Shown here piece by piece: positions 43,755-52,480 of a DNA stretch of 64,000 nucleotides. Source of the DNA: Sphingobacterium sp. JB170. GTDB taxonomy: Bacteria > Bacteroidota > Bacteroidia > Sphingobacteriales > Sphingobacteriaceae. The notes under the pieces were generated by a model that saw only the letters and a program-made list of their open reading frames with translations, did no database searches and was not told where the DNA came from. The stretch is taken from contig NZ_FUKU01000026.1 in assembly GCF_900163865.1 (NCBI RefSeq), positions 186,001 to 250,000 on the forward strand, written 5' to 3'. The translations under genes and the position numbers were made by a program. Within the stretch, counting starts at the first letter, position 1. Each line of letters opens with the position of its first letter.

Positions 43755-44255
43755 TTAATTTAATTTCACGTCTTTCAACAGATCAGAAACAAATGATTCC
43801 TGCTTCCCTTGGTTTTCAAATTCTTTCGATAGTACTTTGCGAGCGATATCCAAAGATAATGAAGACACTTGACTTTTGACTTCTGCTAAGGCTTTGTTCT
43901 TTTGGTCTTCAATTTCAACTTTAGCTTGCTCTAAAATCTTAAGACTCGCATCTTGTGCTTCACCTTTGGCTTCAGCCACAATCTTATCTTTTAGTTCTTT
44001 GGCTTCTTTTAAAATCGAATCGCGTTCTGCGCGAGCTTCCTTCAGTAGCAGCTCATTCTCGTTCGTTAAACGAGCCATCTCCAATTTAGCTTTCTCAGCA
44101 GAAGCAAGGGCCTCAGAAATTCCTCTTTCGCGTTCATCCAATCCGTTTACAATAGGTTTCCAAGCGAATTTACCCAAGACAAAGATCACGATCAGTAAGA
44201 TAATCGCTTGCCAAATCGCTAAACCTAACGAGAACTGTTCAACTAATGCTTCCAT
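43755..44255 (-). CDS. atpF: ATP synthase F0 subunit b
   Basis: A 166-residue protein with one N-terminal membrane helix ('LAIWQAIILLIVIFVLGKFA'). It is followed by a long charged coiled coil rich in Ala, Glu and Lys ('LASAEKAKLEMARLTNENEL', 'LKEAKELKDKIVAEAKGEAQ'). Conserved 'WKPI' follows the membrane helix. It forms the stator stalk as a dimer; only one b gene is present. Confidence 0.96.
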   Translation of the reverse strand: MEALVEQFSLGLAIWQAIILLIVIFVLGKFAWKPIVNGLDERERGISEALASAEKAKLEMARLTNENELLLKEARAERDSILKEAKELKDKIVAEAKGEAQDASLKILEQAKVEIEDQKNKALAEVKSQVSSLSLDIARKVLSKEFENQGKQESFVSDLLKDVKLN

Positions 44256-44357
44256 TTTATATTTTGTAAAATATTATTCGTTTTATTTTTTGTTCAATAA
44301 TAAAGTACCGTTTGCAACCAACCGTTGCACGCGGTACTTTAAGTACGATACATTGGA

Positions 44358-44546
44358 TTATTTCCCTAAGATTAAAGCACCGAATGCTAATCCTTCAACT
44401 AGGGCACCAATGATGATCATTGCAGTTTGAATTTTAGATGCCGCTTCAGGTTGACGAGCGATTGCTTCCATTGCAGAACCACCGATTTTACCAAGACCTA
44501 AACCTGCACCGATAACGATTAAACCTGCTCCAATTAGATTGTACAT
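44358..44546 (-). CDS. atpE: ATP synthase F0 subunit c
   Basis: A 62-residue hairpin of two membrane helices. Helix 1 is Gly-rich ('AGLIVIGAGLGLGKIGGSAM'), the polar loop is 'ARQPEA', and helix 2 contains the ion-carrying Glu51 in 'GALVEGLAFGAL'. The residues around Glu51 do not show an obvious sodium-binding set, so proton coupling is the likely mode (inference). The protein is short even for a c subunit, with few residues beyond the two helices. Confidence 0.96.
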   Translation of the reverse strand: MYNLIGAGLIVIGAGLGLGKIGGSAMEAIARQPEAASKIQTAMIIIGALVEGLAFGALILGK

Positions 44547-44582
44547 AATAATTAATTTATAAAATTTAACAAAAAATTCAAT

Positions 44583-45671
44583 TTAGTGATGCGCATGTTC
44601 CTCGACCGCCATCCCAATAAATAAAGAAGATAGCATTGTAAAAATAAACGCTTGTAAAAAAGCAACCAATAGCTCAAGGAAAAATAAGATCAACGTTAAT
44701 AACATCGATACCCCTATACTTCCCCCGACCGTTAATTGGGTCTGGAACAAATATACAATTGCAATAAGTCCCATAACAACAGAGTGCCCTGCAGTGATGT
44801 TAGCAAACAAACGTAACATCAATGAAAATGGCTTCGTAAACATCCCCAAAATTTCGATTGGAGCTAAAATAAATTTAAACGGAACTGGAACCCCTGGCAT
44901 CCAGAAAATATGTTTCCAGTAACCCTTATTCGCTTTCACGTTTGTGATTACAAACGTGAAGAGTGCTAAACATAGCGTGATCGAGATATTCCCTGTAACG
45001 TTAAATCCTAGCGGTGTTAACCCTATTACATTCAGCAAGAAAATTAGGAAGAATACAGACAACAGGTACGGCATAAACTCTCTATAACGATGTCCGATAT
45101 TCGGGACAGCCATTTCATCACGTACATAAAGTACCAATGGCTCTAAAACCCGACCGACTCCCTTTGGAAGACCGTTGGGATCCCTTTTATATGTTTTGGC
45201 CAAACTGATGAATCCCCAAAACAACAACACCGCGGCCAAAATAAGTCCAACTACATTTTTGGTGATCGAGAAATCAAAAGGTTTTTCATTAGTCGGGTGA
45301 TTCTTTTCATCTAAGTTTAATGTACCATTTGCATCGGTTTTATAGATTTTCCCATGATACAGCGCATAATACTTTCCATTGCTTTGTGCAACGGCATGTC
45401 CGTAATCGAACGCAGCGGATGAAAATACATGAACTCCCCCATCAATCAATATAACCGGTAAGGGAAATCCATAATGTTTTCCTGCCTTTTTATCTAACGC
45501 AAACGAAAAATAATGATCATCCTGTAAATGATGATGAATATACTCATTAATCTCCTCGGATTGTGACTGTGGCTTTTCGCCATGTTCGCTTTGAGCAGCG
45601 TTCAGGGTAAAAGGGGCAACAGCAAAGAAAATTACTGCAAAAAACAAAAGTGCTCGCTTAAGACTCACCAT
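44583..45671 (-). CDS. atpB: ATP synthase F0 subunit a, with N-terminal extension
   Basis: A 362-residue protein. The first 25 residues look like a cleavable signal ('ALLFFAVIFFAVAPFTLNAA'). About 110 soluble residues rich in His and Asp follow before the conserved membrane part; this long periplasmic extension is known in Bacteroidota. The membrane domain has 'LNVIGLTPLGFNVTGNIS' and the essential Arg in 'SLMLRLFANITAGH'. It ends 'MAVEEHAHH'. Confidence 0.96.
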   Translation of the reverse strand: MVSLKRALLFFAVIFFAVAPFTLNAAQSEHGEKPQSQSEEINEYIHHHLQDDHYFSFALDKKAGKHYGFPLPVILIDGGVHVFSSAAFDYGHAVAQSNGKYYALYHGKIYKTDANGTLNLDEKNHPTNEKPFDFSITKNVVGLILAAVLLFWGFISLAKTYKRDPNGLPKGVGRVLEPLVLYVRDEMAVPNIGHRYREFMPYLLSVFFLIFLLNVIGLTPLGFNVTGNISITLCLALFTFVITNVKANKGYWKHIFWMPGVPVPFKFILAPIEILGMFTKPFSLMLRLFANITAGHSVVMGLIAIVYLFQTQLTVGGSIGVSMLLTLILFFLELLVAFLQAFIFTMLSSLFIGMAVEEHAHH

Positions 45672-45760
45672 TTTAATTTACTATTGAATAATGAAAAATT
45701 TTGCGCAAAAATACAATATTATTTGGCATTTATTAGCATTTGTGGAAACTTTTTGCGCGA

Positions 45761-46165
45761 TCAGACATCCGTTACTTTTACTTCCTGATTTACAAGTTTA
45801 TAAGCCACGAATATATCGAATATCAAAAAGACAAAAAAGATTATCAAAAAATTCAGTTCTAAGAAATCATTTTCGAAGATTCCCAAACCATCTTTTATGT
45901 ATAGATAGCTTGCAACTGCTCGTAGAAATACACAACCCAAAAAGACGAAACTAATATATTTTGGTAACGAAGAATCTGTTAAATGTAACAAGATTCCAAT
46001 GAGTAATGACAGTCCACAACTAAAAACATATAATCCAAAAAGGCTATAATTTGTCTGCCTCCATAACCCCGATAAATTGAGATTATTTAGAATCACACTC
46101 TGCACTCCAAAACTCAAGGCCGCTACACATAATAATAGCAACACTAGTTTCACGTATTTATTCAT
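45761..46165 (-). CDS. ATP synthase-linked four-helix membrane protein, unknown function
   Basis: A 134-residue protein with four predicted membrane segments ('LVLLLLCVAALSFGVQSVIL', 'LFGLYVFSCGLSLLIGILL', 'YISFVFLGCVFLRAVASYL', 'FLIIFFVFLIFDIFVAY'). It overlaps the AtpZ-type gene by 8 bp and precedes atpB, the position held by AtpI-like accessory proteins. Sequence similarity to AtpI could not be judged by eye, so its role in c-ring assembly or ion handling is only an inference from position. Confidence 0.82.
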   Translation of the reverse strand: MNKYVKLVLLLLCVAALSFGVQSVILNNLNLSGLWRQTNYSLFGLYVFSCGLSLLIGILLHLTDSSLPKYISFVFLGCVFLRAVASYLYIKDGLGIFENDFLELNFLIIFFVFLIFDIFVAYKLVNQEVKVTDV

Positions 46166-46385
46166 TCTTATTGAGATAATTCACCTGTTTTATAAACTGA
46201 TATAGTGATGCAACGACCCCCAACATGGTCATTCCTTTCATCCACCATTCTCCGGCTACTTCAAAATAGCCATCTAACCACAATCCCGCCCTATGAAAAA
46301 GATATATTGTTATGCCCATTTGAAAGGGCATTGTCGTAAAAACTAACCATTTATTTACTTTATGCTCTTTTTTTCTTTCTTTCAT
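46158..46385 (-). CDS. AtpZ/AtpI-family small membrane protein
   Basis: A 75-residue protein with two membrane helices: 'WLVFTTMPFQMGITIYLFH' with the conserved 'GLWLDGYF' turn, then 'GMTMLGVVASLYQFIKQ'. This is the PF09527-type AtpZ pattern, found as the first gene of many F-type ATP synthase operons. It has been linked to magnesium or calcium handling or to rotor assembly in other bacteria. It has a Lys/Arg/Glu-rich N-terminus. Confidence 0.85.
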   Translation of the reverse strand: MKERKKEHKVNKWLVFTTMPFQMGITIYLFHRAGLWLDGYFEVAGEWWMKGMTMLGVVASLYQFIKQVNYLNKNE

Positions 46386-46402
46386 AGGTTATGAAAAGGT
46401 CT

Positions 46403-46436
46403 CAAAGATAGTATTTAAAAAATAGCCATCGGTCAA
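46403..46436 (-). promoter_or_regulatory. Candidate promoter of the ATP synthase operon
   Basis: On the minus strand TATCTTTG (46403-46410) is a perfect -7 element 18 bp before the first gene. A TTG (46434-46436) lies 23 bases further upstream, slightly beyond the usual spacing. Confidence 0.4.
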
Positions 46437-46535
46437 TTACTTCGAATATATTATCGTCACCCAAAACTTGAGTGAAACCGCACTTTATTTCTACTGATCA
46501 CTAGCACGCTAACGTCCGCAGACTACTCCTTTCAA

Positions 46536-48761
46536 TCATACAGCAGCTGACATTTCGAGCACTTTCTGACCGATCTTAATATCCGGATAGTCATAGGTAT
46601 CGCCCAGGATCATCTTCAACTCGGACGACGATTTACCTTGATTCGATTTAATTACTGCAACAAGCTTATCAAGTTTACCTTGATCCATCAGGTCGGTTGC
46701 TTCAACTTCGGTCCCTACGTAATGTATCAAATGTCCGTAAATAGTCCCGGCCACCATACCACGTTTTGATGCTATCTCGGCAATAGTAGCCCCATCTTGA
46801 AACATATCTAGGCTAATAGCCTTGGTATCCTTATTGTCCAAGACATCCGGTACACTTTTGATCGTCGAATCCTTCTTCTTATCCACCTGGCTGAGCTTAT
46901 CGACAATTTTAGAAAGATCGCCCTCATCGGTAAGAATTTCGGCAATCGTTAAGCAGTGCGTCAACTGGTCCTTTTTGCGCTGTACGTCGAGTAGTATCGA
47001 TCGCAGTTCCTCCACATATTTTTTAGTTCTTTTTTTAATTTTCCAAGCTTCAATATGTTCGCGAAGCCCATCTAAAACATCCCCATTTACCTTCGGTAGA
47101 AACCAGGCAACGGCCGATTTGGTTCGCTCGCAAATTTTCGCATAATCGACCCGGTCCTTGACGCGTAGCAGTTGATAAAGTTGCGTCATAAACTTATTAG
47201 CAACCCCCTGCTGCTCATGTAAAGACGCTGAAATACCTTTTAAGAAGGTTAAGGCAAGCTCCTTACTATCGACATTCCTTTTCTGAAATGATACAATTAG
47301 ATCATCTACGCCATCTACCAGCGCCCCCCATTGAAAACTTTGAAGTAAAATTTGTCCCAAGTAGTTCCGTTGACAAATACCCAAAATGGCCGCTGTGTCC
47401 TCTGCATTGCCCATTCGCTGCATAAATTCGACAACTTGTAGGTCCGTGCGTATAGAATGCATTGGTATTTTCGACTTTAGCACCAAGCCCTCAAGCCCGG
47501 TGAGCCGGCTCAAAGCCACATATACCTGCCCGGCAGCAAAAGACGTACCAGCGTCAATGACGGCTCGCTCGAAAGTTAAGCCCTGGCTCTTGTGAATCGT
47601 AATCGCCCAAGCCAATCGCAACGGGAATTGTGAAAATGTACCAAGCACCTCCTCTTCAATTTTATCCTCCCCCTTATCGTACTTATAACGTATATTTTCC
47701 CATTTTTCACGTTTAACCGTTACATCCTCCGATCCGTCAGTGAAGCCAACGACGATCTGATCACGATCGAGGTTTAGTTCCTTTATAGAACCAATTTTTC
47801 CATTGAAGAATTTCCTATCTTCACCGGTGTCATTTTTAATGAACATAACTTGCGCACCAAGCTTCAGCGGCAGTGTTTCATCGGCCGGAAATGAAGACTG
47901 CTGAAACTCATCTTGAACAACGGCTTTCAAATTGTGTAACTTACCCGGCAGTTCGACAAGCTGCTCCTGATTGATGGTATCTGCGAGTTTGTTGTGTGAG
48001 CTGAGCGTAATGTACTGTTCCCCTTCCTTAGGGCTAAATCCTTCTCGGTAATGGATGTTTAATTTTTCTAAATCATCCACACTACACTGATTGTTACGTA
48101 TGTTATTTAACAGTCTTATAAAGTCCCCGTCATTTTGACGATATATTTTATTGAGTTCTAATAAAACCGGCGGATTTTCGCGAAGTACCTTAGCATCAAA
48201 AAAGAAGGGACTGCTGTAGTGATCGCGAAGTACGTGCCACTCATGGTCACGAACCACAGGAGGTAATTGGAATAAATCACCGATAAATAACATTTGAACA
48301 CCACCAAAAGGACGCATATCGCGCCGTACCGACTTCAAGATAACATCAATCGCATCGAGCGTATCAGCTCGCACCATCGAGACCTCATCGATCACTAAAA
48401 GTTCAAGCTCCTGCAATATCGTACGACGCTGTTTAGTCAGCTTGATGGTGGAAAATAGACGGTTCCGGTTATAAATATGGTTATCTTGTTCATCCCACTT
48501 TAAGGGATAGTCTTCAATAAAAACTCCAAAAGGCAACCAAAAAAGGGCATGAAGTGTCGTGCCACCAGCATTCATTGCAGCAACACCTGTAGGTGCCGTG
48601 ATAGCCATTTTCTTGTATGAATGGTCGCGGATATATTTTAAGAAAGTGGTTTTTCCCGTACCTGCTTTTCCGGTAAGAAATAGGTTTTGATTAGTCTGAT
48701 TGACGAATGCTACTGCTTGCATAAATGCCGTGTTCTTATCGTCAACTATAGGTAATGTCAT
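46536..48761 (-). CDS. Pif1-type helicase with C-terminal helix-turn-helix region
   Basis: A 741-residue superfamily 1 helicase. Walker A is 'LTGKAGTGKTTFLKYI' (residues about 29-44), followed by 'ITAPTGVAAMNAGGTTLHAL' and Walker B 'LLVIDEVSMVRADTLDAID'. 'FIGDLFQLPPVV' is motif III and 'AWAITIHKSQGLTFERAVID' plus 'VYVALSRLTGLEGLVL' are motifs V and VI. The last 150 residues include a helix-turn-helix-like stretch ('FQDGATIAEIASKRGMVAGT') of the kind seen at the end of RecQ-related and Bacteroidota helicases. Probable roles are replication fork or G-quadruplex processing; not part of a mobilisation module. Confidence 0.9.
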   Translation of the reverse strand: MTLPIVDDKNTAFMQAVAFVNQTNQNLFLTGKAGTGKTTFLKYIRDHSYKKMAITAPTGVAAMNAGGTTLHALFWLPFGVFIEDYPLKWDEQDNHIYNRNRLFSTIKLTKQRRTILQELELLVIDEVSMVRADTLDAIDVILKSVRRDMRPFGGVQMLFIGDLFQLPPVVRDHEWHVLRDHYSSPFFFDAKVLRENPPVLLELNKIYRQNDGDFIRLLNNIRNNQCSVDDLEKLNIHYREGFSPKEGEQYITLSSHNKLADTINQEQLVELPGKLHNLKAVVQDEFQQSSFPADETLPLKLGAQVMFIKNDTGEDRKFFNGKIGSIKELNLDRDQIVVGFTDGSEDVTVKREKWENIRYKYDKGEDKIEEEVLGTFSQFPLRLAWAITIHKSQGLTFERAVIDAGTSFAAGQVYVALSRLTGLEGLVLKSKIPMHSIRTDLQVVEFMQRMGNAEDTAAILGICQRNYLGQILLQSFQWGALVDGVDDLIVSFQKRNVDSKELALTFLKGISASLHEQQGVANKFMTQLYQLLRVKDRVDYAKICERTKSAVAWFLPKVNGDVLDGLREHIEAWKIKKRTKKYVEELRSILLDVQRKKDQLTHCLTIAEILTDEGDLSKIVDKLSQVDKKKDSTIKSVPDVLDNKDTKAISLDMFQDGATIAEIASKRGMVAGTIYGHLIHYVGTEVEATDLMDQGKLDKLVAVIKSNQGKSSSELKMILGDTYDYPDIKIGQKVLEMSAAV

Positions 48762-48789
48762 GACTGTCCTTTTTTCAAATTATGAGAAA

Positions 48790-48797
48790 CAAAGATA
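48790..48797 (-). promoter_or_regulatory. -7 promoter element of the Pif1-type helicase gene
   Basis: TATCTTTG on the minus strand fits TAnnTTTG, 28 bp before the ATG. No clear -33 partner was found. Confidence 0.35.
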
Positions 48798-48937
48798 ATA
48801 ATATCTCAATGGTCTGCCAGTGGAAAGCAAAGATGTTGAAAACTCAAAAGTTATCTATTTTGGTTGTATTAAATCGCTTTTTTTGTATATTTTTGGAGAA
48901 AACGATTTACTTCACGTATAAAAAATAACGTAGCGTC

Positions 48938-49441
48938 ATGACAACACATACCGACAAAAGTGAACTATTTAAACAGGTCGAAGCAAAATTGGTCGAACAA
49001 GGGTTCCAAATCGATAACATTGATCAATCCAGACCTTGGGGCGGATTTTTCGTGATTAACGAGGACCAAGCACAAAAATTTGCAGATCAATTTTTTGATG
49101 GACTTGATGTGCAGGGACTGAAGATTTCGGGCAAACTAAGCCCAAAAATTCTTATTGTAGCCCCAAATAAAAGACTTTCTTGGCAATACCACCACCGCCG
49201 CGCTGAAATTTGGCGCGTGACACATGGCGCCGTAGGTGTGGTAACAAGCGCAACAGATGATGAAAATGAAATAAAGACACTTAACCAGGGCGATTTCATT
49301 CGTCTTCCGCAAGGTGAACGACACCGGTTAATAGGCTTGGACTCCTACGGCGTCGTTGCTGAAATATGGCAACATACAGACGATAACAACCCCTCGGATG
49401 AGACGGATATCGTCCGCGTACAAGATGACTTCGGGAGATAG
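48938..49441 (+). CDS. Stand-alone phosphomannose-isomerase-type cupin
   Basis: A 167-residue cytosolic cupin matching the C-terminal domain of type II mannose-6-phosphate isomerases. 'DQSRPWGGFFVINE' near the N-terminus and 'NKRLSWQYHHRRAEIWRVTH' carry the metal-binding His-His...Glu set. 'GDFIRLPQGERHRLIGLDSY' supplies the second cupin motif His, and 'VVAEIWQHTDDNN' ends the core. No nucleotidyltransferase domain is attached. A sugar-phosphate isomerase role is plausible but unproven. Confidence 0.8.
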   Translation: MTTHTDKSELFKQVEAKLVEQGFQIDNIDQSRPWGGFFVINEDQAQKFADQFFDGLDVQGLKISGKLSPKILIVAPNKRLSWQYHHRRAEIWRVTHGAVGVVTSATDDENEIKTLNQGDFIRLPQGERHRLIGLDSYGVVAEIWQHTDDNNPSDETDIVRVQDDFGR

Positions 49442-49470
49442 ACCGTCTTTTTCCGATCATCTGCCCTTCA

Positions 49471-49520
49471 ATATTCGAGTAAGGAAAGCCCTTTACGGCA
49501 TCTTTACTCGAATATAAATT
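49471..49520 (+). terminator. Terminator after the cupin gene
   Basis: Arms ATATTCGAGTAA (49471-49482) and TTACTCGAATAT (49504-49515) match perfectly over 12 bases, with an extra AAAG/CTTT inside the loop. A T-rich stretch follows (49519-49525). It lies 29 bp past the stop. Confidence 0.85.
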
Positions 49521-49733
49521 TTTCTCCCCCGCCAAATTGTGCCTCGACCGAAAAACCCGCATGCACCAAACAACCCTACTGGAACAACATTCTATTTTCA
49601 AGAGTGATTGTCAAGCTTGAATCCGTCTTAATTCCTCGCTATGAACAGCAAAAATTCGCGAATCTCCTTTTACGGCAATGTACCCCATATCGCTTTTTTT
49701 GTTATTTTTGTTGAGGTAGAAAACTAAACTCAC

Positions 49734-51593
49734 ATGACGACATATAACGAAGACAGCATTCGATCATTAGACTGGAAAGAACATATTCGGTTGCGCCCTG
49801 GCATGTATATCGGGAAACTTGGTGATGGGTCCGCTTACGACGATGGCATCTATGTATTATTAAAGGAAATTGTCGACAACTCGATTGACGAGTTTGTCAT
49901 GGGGGCAGGCAAAACGATAGACATCACTGTTCATGACAACAAAGTGGCCGTCCGAGATTATGGACGAGGCATACCCATTGGATCGGTGGTGGACGTTGTG
50001 TCAAAAATCAACACCGGGGGGAAATATGACAGTAAAGCATTCCAAAAATCTGTCGGATTGAATGGCGTGGGTAGCAAAGCCGTGAATGCATTATCGGATC
50101 AATTTACGGTACAATCTTATCGCCAAAACATTACGCGTACCGCGCAGTTCTCTCGGGGGGAATTGATAAATGACGAACAGAAAGATACCTCACAACGAAA
50201 CGGAACTGCGATTAGCTTCTACCCCGATGAAAGTATATTCCGAAATTACAAGTTTAGGTTGGAGTTTGTCGAAAACATGATTTGGAACTACGTCTTTCTA
50301 AACTCGGGGTTGACGATCAATTTCAACGGGCAAAAATTCATGTCGGAGAACGGTCTAAAAGATTTATTAGAACGCAATATCGATACCGAGGCTATGCGTT
50401 ATCCTATCATCCATTTAAAAGGTGAAGATATTGAGATCGCTTTGACGCACGGACAGCAATATGGTGAAGAATATTACTCGTTTGTAAATGGACAGCATAC
50501 CACGCAGGGTGGAACCCATCAGGCCGCTTTTCGCGAGGCTCTTGTTAAAACTGTTCGTGAATTCTATAAGAAGGAATACGATGCTGCCGATATTCGCGCT
50601 TCGATCATTGGTGCAATAGCTATAAAAGTGCAAGAACCAGTTTTCGAATCACAAACGAAAACGAAGCTTGGATCGCAAAGCATCGGGCCAGAAGGCCCAA
50701 CGGTAAGGACGTTTATTAACGATTTCTTAAAAAAATACCTAGACGATTACTTGCATAAAAATTCAGCTACGGCAGATGCGTTGTTAAAACGCATTCTACA
50801 ATCCGAACGTGAACGTAAAGATATTGCAGGTATCAAGAAATTAGCTAACGAACGTGCAAAAAAAGCCTCGCTGCACAACCGTAAATTGCGCGACTGTAAA
50901 GTACACTTTACGGATAAGAACGAGCGTAATCAAGAAACGACCCTGTTTATTACCGAGGGTGATTCCGCTAGTGGATCGATAACAAAATCGCGTGACGTGC
51001 AAACCCAAGCGGTCTTCAGCTTGAAGGGGAAACCTTTAAACTCATACGGTATGTCCAAAAAGATCGTCTACGAAAATGAAGAATTCAACTTATTGCAACA
51101 TGCGTTAAATATTGAAGACGGTCTTGATGGCCTACGTTACAACAATATTGTTATCGCGACCGATGCCGATGTCGACGGTATGCATATTCGGCTATTACTA
51201 TTGACCTTCTTTTTACAGTTTTTCCCAGACCTGGTAAAATCAGGACATGTCTTGATTTTACAAACGCCTTTATTCCGCGTGCGCAACAAGAAAGAAACGA
51301 TATATTGTTATTCCGACGAAGAACGTCAGCGCGCAATCGGTGTGCTTGGTGCTAAACCAGAAATCACTCGGTTTAAAGGGTTGGGCGAGATCTCCCCCTC
51401 TGAATTTGGCCTCTTCATTGGCAAAGATATTCGTTTAGACCCCGTAATCCTGTCGAAGGAAAATAAGCTTCCTCAACTACTCGAATATTACATGGGTAAA
51501 AACTCACCCGAACGCCAACGACATATTGTTGATAATCTACGTATTGAGGTCGATCTCGAAGAAGAACTTGCGAAAGCTACGGCGGCCTCATAG
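49734..51593 (+). CDS. parE: DNA topoisomerase IV subunit B (ParE)
   Basis: A 619-residue type II topoisomerase ATPase subunit. The GHKL ATP site shows '[10 protein letters not shown]' (catalytic Glu, Mg-binding Asn), '[11 protein letters not shown]' and '[14 protein letters not shown]'. The transducer Lys loop has 'QTKTKLGSQ'. The TOPRIM domain has '[12 protein letters not shown]' and '[19 protein letters not shown]'. The length fits ParE without the GyrB insert. In Bacteroidota parE is commonly followed by parC; here a purU gene follows instead, so parC must lie elsewhere. GyrB is the alternative but less likely at this length and in this context. Confidence 0.92.
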   Translation: MTTYNEDSIRSLDWKEHIRLRPGMYIGKLGDGSAYDDGIYVLLKEIVDNSIDEFVMGAGKTIDITVHDNKVAVRDYGRGIPIGSVVDVVSKINTGGKYDSKAFQKSVGLNGVGSKAVNALSDQFTVQSYRQNITRTAQFSRGELINDEQKDTSQRNGTAISFYPDESIFRNYKFRLEFVENMIWNYVFLNSGLTINFNGQKFMSENGLKDLLERNIDTEAMRYPIIHLKGEDIEIALTHGQQYGEEYYSFVNGQHTTQGGTHQAAFREALVKTVREFYKKEYDAADIRASIIGAIAIKVQEPVFESQTKTKLGSQSIGPEGPTVRTFINDFLKKYLDDYLHKNSATADALLKRILQSERERKDIAGIKKLANERAKKASLHNRKLRDCKVHFTDKNERNQETTLFITEGDSASGSITKSRDVQTQAVFSLKGKPLNSYGMSKKIVYENEEFNLLQHALNIEDGLDGLRYNNIVIATDADVDGMHIRLLLLTFFLQFFPDLVKSGHVLILQTPLFRVRNKKETIYCYSDEERQRAIGVLGAKPEITRFKGLGEISPSEFGLFIGKDIRLDPVILSKENKLPQLLEYYMGKNSPERQRHIVDNLRIEVDLEEELAKATAAS

Positions 51594-51621
51594 AACCCCT
51601 GCAGCAATACCTAAATCAAAT

Positions 51622-52464
51622 ATGCGAAACCAAACATTAATACTAATTCAATGCCAGGATGCCGTTGGTCTCGTTGCTGGTGTTGCACAAATTATAGCGC
51701 GCCATCAGCTGAATATCGTCACAATGCGCGAATTTGTTGATGAAGAGAATTGTAAATTTTTCTTACGTGTGGTTTGCAGCGGTTTACCAGAGGAAAGCGC
51801 TGCCCTTGAACGCGATTTAACAAGCGAATTACCAAGCAATGCGATAGTAAATATCAACCCCGCACGCCAGAAGAAAGTGGTCATTTTAGTAACAAAAGAA
51901 CACCATTGCCTGGCCGATCTTTTAATAAGGCACTATTTCCAAACCCTAAATGCAGATATACAGGGAGTTATTGGTAATTATGAGCTCTTGAAAGAATTTA
52001 CCCTAAAGTTTGACATTCCCTTTCATTTTATCAGCCACCAGAACAAGGATAAGTCTACGTTCGAGCAAGAGCTCTCCGATCAAATCTCTCAATATCAACC
52101 GGATTATATCGTACTGGCGAAATTCATGCGTATTCTATCGCCGAGTTTCGTGGCGAAGTTTAAAAATAAACTCATTAATATCCACCATTCATTTTTGCCG
52201 GCCTTTGTGGGGGCGAACCCCTATCGCCAGGCGCACAAAAGAGGAGTGAAAATCATCGGTGCTACAGCACACTTTGTGACTAATGACCTTGATGAAGGGC
52301 CGATCATTGTCCAGGGAACGAAATCTATAGATCACAGCTACGATGTACCTCATATGGTCATAGCGGGAAAAGAAATAGAAAAAGCTGTATTAAGCCAGGC
52401 CATACAGCTTTTAACCGAAGACCGCGTCATGCTACAAGGCAATAAAACGGTCGTTTTCGAATAA
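51622..52464 (+). CDS. purU: Formyltetrahydrofolate deformylase
   Basis: The start at 51622 ('MRNQTLILIQCQDAVGLVAG') gives 280 residues; the frame extends upstream into parE but the family starts here. Residues 1-80 are an ACT regulatory domain ('CQDAVGLVAGVAQIIARHQL'). Residues 85-280 are the formyl transferase fold with 'KFMRILSPSFVAKF', the catalytic 'INIHHSFLPAFVGANPY' (Asn-His) and the Asp in 'FVTNDLDEGPII'. It hydrolyses 10-formyl-THF to formate and THF, balancing one-carbon pools. It starts 28 bp after parE and is probably co-transcribed with it. Confidence 0.95.
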   Translation: MRNQTLILIQCQDAVGLVAGVAQIIARHQLNIVTMREFVDEENCKFFLRVVCSGLPEESAALERDLTSELPSNAIVNINPARQKKVVILVTKEHHCLADLLIRHYFQTLNADIQGVIGNYELLKEFTLKFDIPFHFISHQNKDKSTFEQELSDQISQYQPDYIVLAKFMRILSPSFVAKFKNKLINIHHSFLPAFVGANPYRQAHKRGVKIIGATAHFVTNDLDEGPIIVQGTKSIDHSYDVPHMVIAGKEIEKAVLSQAIQLLTEDRVMLQGNKTVVFE

Positions 52465-52480
52465 TACCTCCAGGGTCCAT

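Noticed and set aside
46536..48761. Reading the Pif1-type helicase as a conjugative relaxase/helicase
   Set aside because: No relaxase domain, no tra or mob genes nearby and housekeeping neighbours on both sides.
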